In this document: positions 6,679 to 10,242 of the stretch, piece after piece
How the letters are laid out: each line of letters begins with the position of its first letter
Numbering within the stretch: the first letter of the stretch is position 1
NCBI GenBank assembly: GCA_036003885.1
Contig: DASYSA010000261.1
Location: 1 to 10,242, forward strand
Reading direction: 5' to 3'
Source: DASYSA01 sp036003885
GTDB taxonomy: Bacteria > Acidobacteriota > Blastocatellia > UBA7656
DNA: 10,242 nt
Position numbers and translations under genes: made by a program
Notes under the pieces: model-generated
Told to the model about the DNA's origin: nothing
The model's database searches: none
Seen by the model: the letters and a program-made list of their open reading frames with translations, nothing else

Positions 6679-7421
6679 GCGATGAGTTCAAAGGTCAGGC
6701 GGCGGTTATCACTGGAGCGGCTTCCGGTCTGGGATTCGCGATAGCAACAAGACTCCATCAGGCGGGAGCGCGAGTCGCGATGCTCGATCTTAACGAAGGA
6801 GCAGTGCAATCAGCAGCCAAAGAAGTCGGCGTGAACGCTTCGGCGTTCTCTCTTGATGTGACCAATGAGACGCAGGTCAACGGGGTGATCGAGAGGATCG
6901 GCGGTCAGTTTGGCAGAATCGACATCCTCGTCAACAGTGCCGGGGTCACGGGCAAGACCAACATCAAGAGCCACGAGGTCGAAAGCGATGACCTCAACTT
7001 TGTATTCGACGTGAACTTCAAGGGATCGTTCTTTACGGCGCGAGCGGTGTTGCCGTGGATGCTGAAGCGAGACTATGGGCGCATCCTGCATATCGCTTCG
7101 ATTGCCGGGAAGGAAGGGAACGCGGGAATGCTGGCTTACTCGGCGTCCAAAGCTGCGGTGATCGGAATGACCAAGGTTCAGGGCAAGGAATACGCTGACA
7201 CGGGCATCACTATCAATGCGCTGGCGCCGGCAGTGATTCGTACGGCGATGGTGGAGGCGATGCCGACAGAGCAGGTGAAATACATGACCGACAAGATTCC
7301 CATGAAGCGTTGCGGCACGCTGGAAGAGGTTGCGAATATGGCGGCCTTCATAGTGTCGCCGGGGGCGAGCTTCACAACCGGGTTTACGTTCGATATGACA
7401 GGCGGACGAGCAACGTACTGA
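6675..7421 (+). CDS. short-chain dehydrogenase/reductase, possible 2-keto-3-deoxy-L-rhamnonate 4-dehydrogenase
   Basis: This is a 248-residue classical SDR. The cofactor glycine motif is TGAASGLG (13-20). Asp38 after the second strand favours NAD+ over NADP+. Asp61-Val62 contacts adenine and NSAG is at 87-90. The catalytic set is complete: Asn114, Ser142, Tyr155 and Lys159 (YSASK). It ends in FDMTGGRATY, a frequent SDR C-terminus. AAGGAG at 6659-6664 lies 10 bases before the ATG, which overlaps the dehydratase stop. That coupling suggests it uses the dehydratase product. In the non-phosphorylative L-rhamnose pathway known from Sphingomonas an SDR oxidises 2-keto-3-deoxy-L-rhamnonate at C4, which is the best guess here. 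The SDR class is certain; the substrate is inferred, and L-rhamnose 1-dehydrogenase is the alternative. Confidence 0.9.
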   Translation: MSDEFKGQAAVITGAASGLGFAIATRLHQAGARVAMLDLNEGAVQSAAKEVGVNASAFSLDVTNETQVNGVIERIGGQFGRIDILVNSAGVTGKTNIKSHEVESDDLNFVFDVNFKGSFFTARAVLPWMLKRDYGRILHIASIAGKEGNAGMLAYSASKAAVIGMTKVQGKEYADTGITINALAPAVIRTAMVEAMPTEQVKYMTDKIPMKRCGTLEEVANMAAFIVSPGASFTTGFTFDMTGGRATY

Positions 7422-7425
7422 GGGA

Positions 7426-7561
7426 GGATTTAGGATCTAGGATCTAGGATTTAGGATTTAGGATTTAGGTATTCAAACGACGGCGACGAATCCTGAATCC
7501 TGGAGTATCACCGCCAAACTCAAATCTTCCTGCTAGATCCTAAATCCTAGATCCTAAATTC
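7426..7561 (+). repeat. heptamer repeat element C (GGATYTA array with inverted right arm)
   Basis: Six perfect-length units (GGATTTA, GGATCTA, GGATCTA, then GGATTTA three times) occupy 7426-7467, starting 4 bases after the SDR stop. The main right arm at 7533-7561 is the inverted complement. Bases 7426-7454 pair with 7533-7561 over 29 positions with one mismatch and two G-U. A smaller pair of right-arm units (AATCCTGAATCCTGG, 7489-7503) lies in the loop. The element ends 14 bases before the next start. A GGAG at 7567-7570 serves that gene. No T-run follows, so it is not a standard terminator. Confidence 0.92.
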
Positions 7562-7575
7562 CTTCTGGAGAGAAG

Positions 7576-8349
7576 ATGAGCTACCAGGTTCAGGTCTTGA
7601 AGATGGGCCAATGTGAGGTGGCCGGGCCGGAAGTTTATTGGATGAGCCACTGGAATGATTGGGTGCAGTTGTATTTCTGGATGGTCGTGATTCGCGGGAA
7701 TGGCAAGACGGCGATCATCAATACCGGTCCGCAACCCGATCTAGCCGAAATGAACGCGCGATGGAGCAGCGGCTTCGGCGAGCGAGGAAAGCTGGCGCGC
7801 GAGGAGAATGAACGCCCGGTGAATGCGCTTGCGTCGATTGGAATCAAGCCTGAAGACGTGGATTACGTGCTGATCACTCCAATTCAGATTTATGCTACAG
7901 GCAACATCCAGCTTTTTAAGAACGCGCAGATTTGTATTTCGAAGCGCGGCTGGATTGAAGACTTTCACGCTGAGAAGTTCCCGATGCACGTTCCACGCAA
8001 GCTTCGCCTGTCGGATGAAACGCTCCACTACCTGATGTTTGAAGGGCAGGAAAAGGTCCGATTGCTGGAAGACGAGGACGAAATCTTGCCCGGTCTGAGA
8101 TGCTTTTGGGCAGGCGTTCATCATCGTTCTTCGATGGTCTACGTGATCGAGACGGCGAAAGGCAAAGTCGCCGTCTCCGACTGCGTGTTCAAGTACAAGA
8201 ACATTGAAGAGATGGAGCCGCTCGGCATTCAGGAGAGTCTCGAGGAGTTCCACGTGACAAGCGGCCGCATCAAGCGCGAGGCGGAGATCTTCGTCCCGCT
8301 TTACGAACCCGATGTGCTCAAACGGCATCCCGGCGGCAAAATCGCTTAA
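7576..8349 (+). CDS. metallo-beta-lactamase-fold-like protein with degenerate metal site
   Basis: This 257-residue protein has the shape of an MBL-fold (lactonase-like) hydrolase but not its metal ligands. VIRGNGKTAIINTGP (38-52) matches the strand-loop usually ending in DTG, with Asn for Asp. DVDYVLITPIQIYATGN (94-110) matches the segment usually reading THxHxDHxGN. The expected ligands become Pro102, Gln104, Tyr106 and Ala107. A His remains in the GHT-like loop (GVHHRSS, 180-186) and an Asp at 202 (VSDCVF). The last ligand loop, usually GHDP, is LYEP (242-245). GGAG sits 5 bases before the ATG. The frame is intact, so it is not an obvious pseudogene. Its place in the cluster suggests a role at the rhamnono-lactone step or as a non-catalytic sugar-lactone binder; both are inference. 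Calling it an active metallohydrolase would be unsafe. Confidence 0.8.
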   Translation: MSYQVQVLKMGQCEVAGPEVYWMSHWNDWVQLYFWMVVIRGNGKTAIINTGPQPDLAEMNARWSSGFGERGKLAREENERPVNALASIGIKPEDVDYVLITPIQIYATGNIQLFKNAQICISKRGWIEDFHAEKFPMHVPRKLRLSDETLHYLMFEGQEKVRLLEDEDEILPGLRCFWAGVHHRSSMVYVIETAKGKVAVSDCVFKYKNIEEMEPLGIQESLEEFHVTSGRIKREAEIFVPLYEPDVLKRHPGGKIA

Positions 8350-8352
8350 TGA

Positions 8353-8456
8353 GGAATTAGGATTTAGGATCTAGCCATCGATCGCAACGTCAAAGGCAGT
8401 CCGGAATTCCGGCTCCCAAAGCGAAATCATCCTAAATCCTAGAGATCCTAAATCCT
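8353..8456 (+). repeat. heptamer repeat element D (GGATYTA array, inverted arm, central palindrome)
   Basis: The left units GGAATTA, GGATTTA and GGATCTA (8353-8373) begin 3 bases after the preceding stop. The right arm 8429-8455 reads ATCC, TAAATCC, TAGAGATCC, TAAATCC. Bases 8360-8372 pair perfectly with 8443-8455 (13 bp), plus one more A-T pair at 8359/8456. The loop holds a perfect 12-bp palindrome, CCGGAATTCCGG, at 8401-8412. The right arm ends 10 bases before the mutarotase ATG. Confidence 0.88.
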
Positions 8457-8466
8457 GCTTACTGCG

Positions 8467-8781
8467 ATGATACGAAAAGCATTCCTAATGACGCTAAAGC
8501 CGGGGCTTCAGGATGAGTACGAAAAGCGGCACAACCCGATCTGGCCCGAGTTGCAAGATCTCCTGAAGCAGCACGGCGTTCATAATTACTCGATCTTTCT
8601 GGATCGCGAAAGTGAAAGATTGTTTGCTTATGTGGAGATCGAATCCGAGCAGTCGTGGAACGACATCGCAAACACCGAGGTGTGTTGCCGCTGGTGGTCG
8701 CACATGAAAGACTTGATGCTGACAAACGCAGATGACAGTCCCGTGTCAGTTTCGTTAGATGAGGTCTTTCATCTGGATTGA
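8467..8781 (+). CDS. rhaM: L-rhamnose mutarotase (EC 5.1.3.32)
   Basis: This 104-residue cytoplasmic enzyme interconverts alpha and beta anomers of L-rhamnose. It is the same length as E. coli RhaM and reads alike throughout: MIRKAF at the start, EYEKRHNPIWPEL (17-29), VHNYSIFLD (38-46), CCRWWSHM (73-80) and the SPVS..LDEVFHL end. The expected active-site residues Tyr18, His22 (proposed catalytic), Tyr41 and the Trp76-Trp77 pair are present. The start is fixed by the family N-terminus, yet no Shine-Dalgarno is visible in the bases before the ATG, which are taken up by the right arm of repeat element D. It is the clearest marker that the locus handles free L-rhamnose, because the dehydratase alone would only show rhamnonate use. 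Orthologues in rhizobia (RhaU) sit beside the same class of ABC importer. Confidence 0.96.
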   Translation: MIRKAFLMTLKPGLQDEYEKRHNPIWPELQDLLKQHGVHNYSIFLDRESERLFAYVEIESEQSWNDIANTEVCCRWWSHMKDLMLTNADDSPVSVSLDEVFHLD

Positions 8782-8785
8782 AAAA

Positions 8786-8862
8786 GGAAATTCGAAATGC
8801 GAAATGCGAAATGCAAAATGAAATCCTAATTTCGCATTTCGCATTCCGCATTTCGAATTTCC
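8786..8862 (+). repeat. heptamer hairpin E (CGAAATG / CGCATTT units), 34-bp stem
   Basis: The left arm 8786-8819 and right arm 8829-8862 are inverted complements at 32 of 34 positions, separated by a 9-base loop (GAAATCCTA). The left arm is built of 7-base units (CGAAATG three times, then CAAAATG); the right arm of CGCATTT, CGCATTC, CGCATTT, CGAATTT. Both mismatches are A opposite C on the + strand, hence G-U pairs in an RNA from the - strand. It begins 4 bases after the mutarotase stop and ends 21 bases before the next start. No T-tract follows. Confidence 0.95.
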
Positions 8863-8883
8863 CTTCTGGGGGTGTGAGCGAAG

Positions 8884-9651
8884 ATGGGTGATCGTTTGAA
8901 GGGCGAAGTTGCCATCGTGACCGGCGGGGGCGCGGGCATCGGACAGGCGACGGCAATCCTGTTTGCAGAAGAAGGCGCGAAAGTGGTGGTCGCCGACATC
9001 GATGAAGCGGCCGGCGCAGCGACCGCAGCCACAATTAGAGATCAGGGCGGTCAGGCTATAGCGTGGCTGACTGACGTGTCACTTGAGAGTCACGCTCAAG
9101 CGGTTTGTGAGACGGCCGTCAAAGCCTTCGGCAGGCTCGACATTCTGGTTAACAACGCCGCCGCCTTCGTGCTGAAAGGACTCGAAGCCACGGTCGCCGA
9201 TTGGGAAAAGGCGCTGGGGGTGAACGTCATCGGAACCGCCTTGATGAGCCGCTTTGCCGCCGAGGCTATGAAGCAAGCCGGAGGCGGCGCGATTGTCAAT
9301 CTCGGCTCGATCTCCAGCTTTGTCGCGCAGCCCTCATTCATCACGTACAGCGCCACGAAAGGAGCCCTGGTGCAGATGACACGCAATATGGCGATGGACC
9401 TGGCAGCGTTCGGGATTCGCGTCAACTGTGTTTGTCCGGGCACTATTCTCACTCAGGCCTCCCGTAATCACATGGAGCGCGCCGGCCAGACGCTTGAAGA
9501 ATTCACTGCACTCGAGGGATCGAAGAATCTTCTCGGCCGTGTGGGCGAGCCGCGCGAAGTCGCCTCGGCCATTCTGTTCCTTGCTTCGAGTGAGGCATCC
9601 TTTATCACGGGCGCTCACTTGCTGGTAGACGGCGGTTACACGACACAATAA
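8884..9651 (+). CDS. short-chain dehydrogenase/reductase, possible L-rhamnose 1-dehydrogenase
   Basis: This is a 255-residue classical SDR. Glycine motif TGGGAGIG (13-20), Asp38 after strand 2 (VVADID, suggesting NAD+), Asp64-Val65, NNAA (90-93) and the complete catalytic set Asn114, Ser142, Tyr155 and Lys159 (YSATK). CPGTILT (184-190) and the ending LLVDGGYTTQ are typical of sugar and polyol dehydrogenases of this class. It follows the mutarotase and is the second SDR of the cluster. The first step of the non-phosphorylative rhamnose pathway needs an L-rhamnose 1-dehydrogenase, which is an SDR in Azotobacter and Sphingomonas, so that is the most likely role. The substrate cannot be read from the sequence, and the two SDRs could be assigned the other way round. 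The ATG at 8884 is set by family length; the upstream G-rich stretch (8868-8872) is a distant, weak Shine-Dalgarno. Confidence 0.9.
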   Translation: MGDRLKGEVAIVTGGGAGIGQATAILFAEEGAKVVVADIDEAAGAATAATIRDQGGQAIAWLTDVSLESHAQAVCETAVKAFGRLDILVNNAAAFVLKGLEATVADWEKALGVNVIGTALMSRFAAEAMKQAGGGAIVNLGSISSFVAQPSFITYSATKGALVQMTRNMAMDLAAFGIRVNCVCPGTILTQASRNHMERAGQTLEEFTALEGSKNLLGRVGEPREVASAILFLASSEASFITGAHLLVDGGYTTQ

Positions 9652-9781
9652 CTTGTCGCACTTCGGTATCTCCCGCAAGCCTTTGGGAGGCATGCACACT
9701 CAGTACTCTAAAACAAGCTCACAGATCAGGGTTCACGACATCGGCTTCTTGAAGTTCAAAGAGAAGAAAGGAGAGAGGTGT
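9652..9781 (+). other. 130-base intergenic region before the TonB receptor gene
   Basis: This is the only gap of size without a heptamer array. It holds a weak hairpin, CTCCC (9670-9674) with GGGAG (9685-9689), not followed by a T-run. It also holds an 11-base inverted repeat, TTGAAGTTCAA (9749-9759), 22 bases before the next start. It is a plausible site for the promoter of the receptor gene, but no convincing -35/-10 pair was found. Confidence 0.4.
9767..9773 (+). promoter_or_regulatory. strong ribosome binding site of the TonB receptor gene
   Basis: AAAGGAG within a long purine run lies 8 bases before the ATG at 9782. It is the clearest Shine-Dalgarno in the window and fixes the receptor start. 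Confidence 0.75.
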
Positions 9782-10242
9782 ATGCGCAAGATCAGGATGC
9801 TCACGATTGTATTGTTCTGCGCTGTTGCTGTCATCGGGCAGACCAACAGGGGAGGCATCAGCGGAACGGTGGTCGACCCTTCCGGAGCGGTTATCCACGG
9901 GGCGACGGTCACCATCACCAACATCGGAACGAATCAGGTAGCGAAGCTGACGACTTCCGAATCGGGATCGTACACGGCCACCTCGCTCGAGCCGGTGGGA
10001 TACAGAATCACTGTGGAAGCGCCGGGCTTCAAGAGGGCTGTGGTGGAAGGCGTGAAGGTGGACACGGCGACCACGGCGACTGTGAATGTCACGCTTGAAC
10101 CCGGCGGCATCGAGAACGTAATCACGGTTTCAGGGGCGGACCTGCTGCCGCTCAATAAGGAATCGGGCACCTCGGGTCAAACTATCACCGAGCGCCAGAT
10201 CGTAGAGATGCCTCTGAACAACCGCAGTGTCCTGGACCTTGC
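9782..10242 (+). CDS. TonB-dependent receptor with N-terminal carboxypeptidase-regulatory-like domain (3' end outside window)
   Basis: The first 153 residues are visible; the frame is open to the window edge. A signal peptide (MRKIRMLTIVLFCAVAVIG, 1-19) is followed by a carboxypeptidase-regulatory-like beta-sandwich domain from about 24 to 107 (ISGTVVDPSGAVIHGATVTI, then GSYTATSLEPVGYRITVEAPGFK). The start of a TonB plug follows (ENVITVSG, then QTITERQIVEMPLNNRSVLDL). This arrangement is characteristic of the very large Oar/SusC-like outer-membrane receptors abundant in Acidobacteriota, usually about 1000 residues or more. It would carry oligosaccharides or other large substrates across the outer membrane. 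Placed just after a rhamnose cluster, it may import rhamnose-containing glycans. That substrate is inference, and it probably has its own promoter. Confidence 0.88.
   Translation, partial: MRKIRMLTIVLFCAVAVIGQTNRGGISGTVVDPSGAVIHGATVTITNIGTNQVAKLTTSESGSYTATSLEPVGYRITVEAPGFKRAVVEGVKVDTATTATVNVTLEPGGIENVITVSGADLLPLNKESGTSGQTITERQIVEMPLNNRSVLDL

Noticed and set aside
7426..7561. Repeat arrays considered as a CRISPR array
   Set aside because: Units are 7 bases, contiguous and without unique spacers; no cas genes are present.
7576..8349. MBL-like gene as a pseudogene
   Set aside because: Open frame of normal length with a good ribosome site; only ligand positions are changed, not the surrounding fold.
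8786..8862. Hairpin E considered as a Rho-independent terminator
   Set aside because: No T-run follows on either strand, the stem is AT-rich, and downstream genes of the same pathway continue on the same strand.
8459..9034. Reverse-strand ORF (191 aa) with FCISHFAFRISF-like repeats
   Set aside because: The repeats are translation of hairpin E, and the rest is antisense to the mutarotase and SDR genes.
9653..9663. Second operator-like sequence (TTGTCGCACTT)
   Set aside because: It misses a fixed position of TNGTNNNACNA and sits right after a stop codon; too weak to report.

Overview
The window is a carbohydrate-catabolism locus. All recognisable genes lie on the + strand, packed end to end. 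The centre is L-rhamnose use: an L-rhamnonate dehydratase (RhmD type, all active-site residues visible) and an L-rhamnose mutarotase (RhaM type, 104 aa) anchor the call. Around them are a ribose/rhamnose-class ABC importer, two short-chain dehydrogenases (SDRs), a metallo-beta-lactamase (MBL)-like protein and a GntR/FCD regulator. The organism is probably an acidobacterium, perhaps Blastocatellia-like. This is inferred from the start of a carboxypeptidase-regulatory-domain/TonB-receptor protein at the right edge and from the intergenic heptamer repeats; no taxonomic marker is present.

Layout: 1-540, C-terminal part of a GntR/FCD regulator (cut by the window edge). 579-2075, double-domain sugar ABC ATPase. 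2185-3186, first permease. 3183-5273, second permease fused in frame to a periplasmic sugar-binding protein, with a credible internal GTG start at 4212. 5455-6678, L-rhamnonate dehydratase. 6675-7421, SDR 1. 7576-8349, MBL-like protein lacking most metal ligands. 8467-8781, mutarotase. 8884-9651, SDR 2. 9782-10242, first 153 residues of a TonB-dependent receptor (cut by the window edge).

Working model: the mutarotase interconverts rhamnose anomers after ABC import. One SDR (best guess the 8884 gene) oxidises L-rhamnose to the lactone. A lactonase, possibly the odd MBL-like protein, gives L-rhamnonate. RhmD dehydrates it to 2-keto-3-deoxy-L-rhamnonate. The other SDR (6675) could oxidise that at C4, as in the non-phosphorylative pathway described in Sphingomonas. 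No kinase, isomerase, aldolase or diketo-acid hydrolase is in the window.

The most unusual structure lies between the genes. Nearly every gap is filled by 7-bp tandem repeats, mostly an arm of GGATYTA units followed by its inverted complement. One gap uses CGAAATG units (a near-perfect 34-bp stem) and one gene junction uses AATCCGC-type units. The arrays begin 2-5 bases after the preceding stop codon. At the permease junction the repeat is translated, giving the second permease an NPQS-repeat N-terminus. The longest gene-free stretch is about 180 bases, so there is no large unexplained gap.
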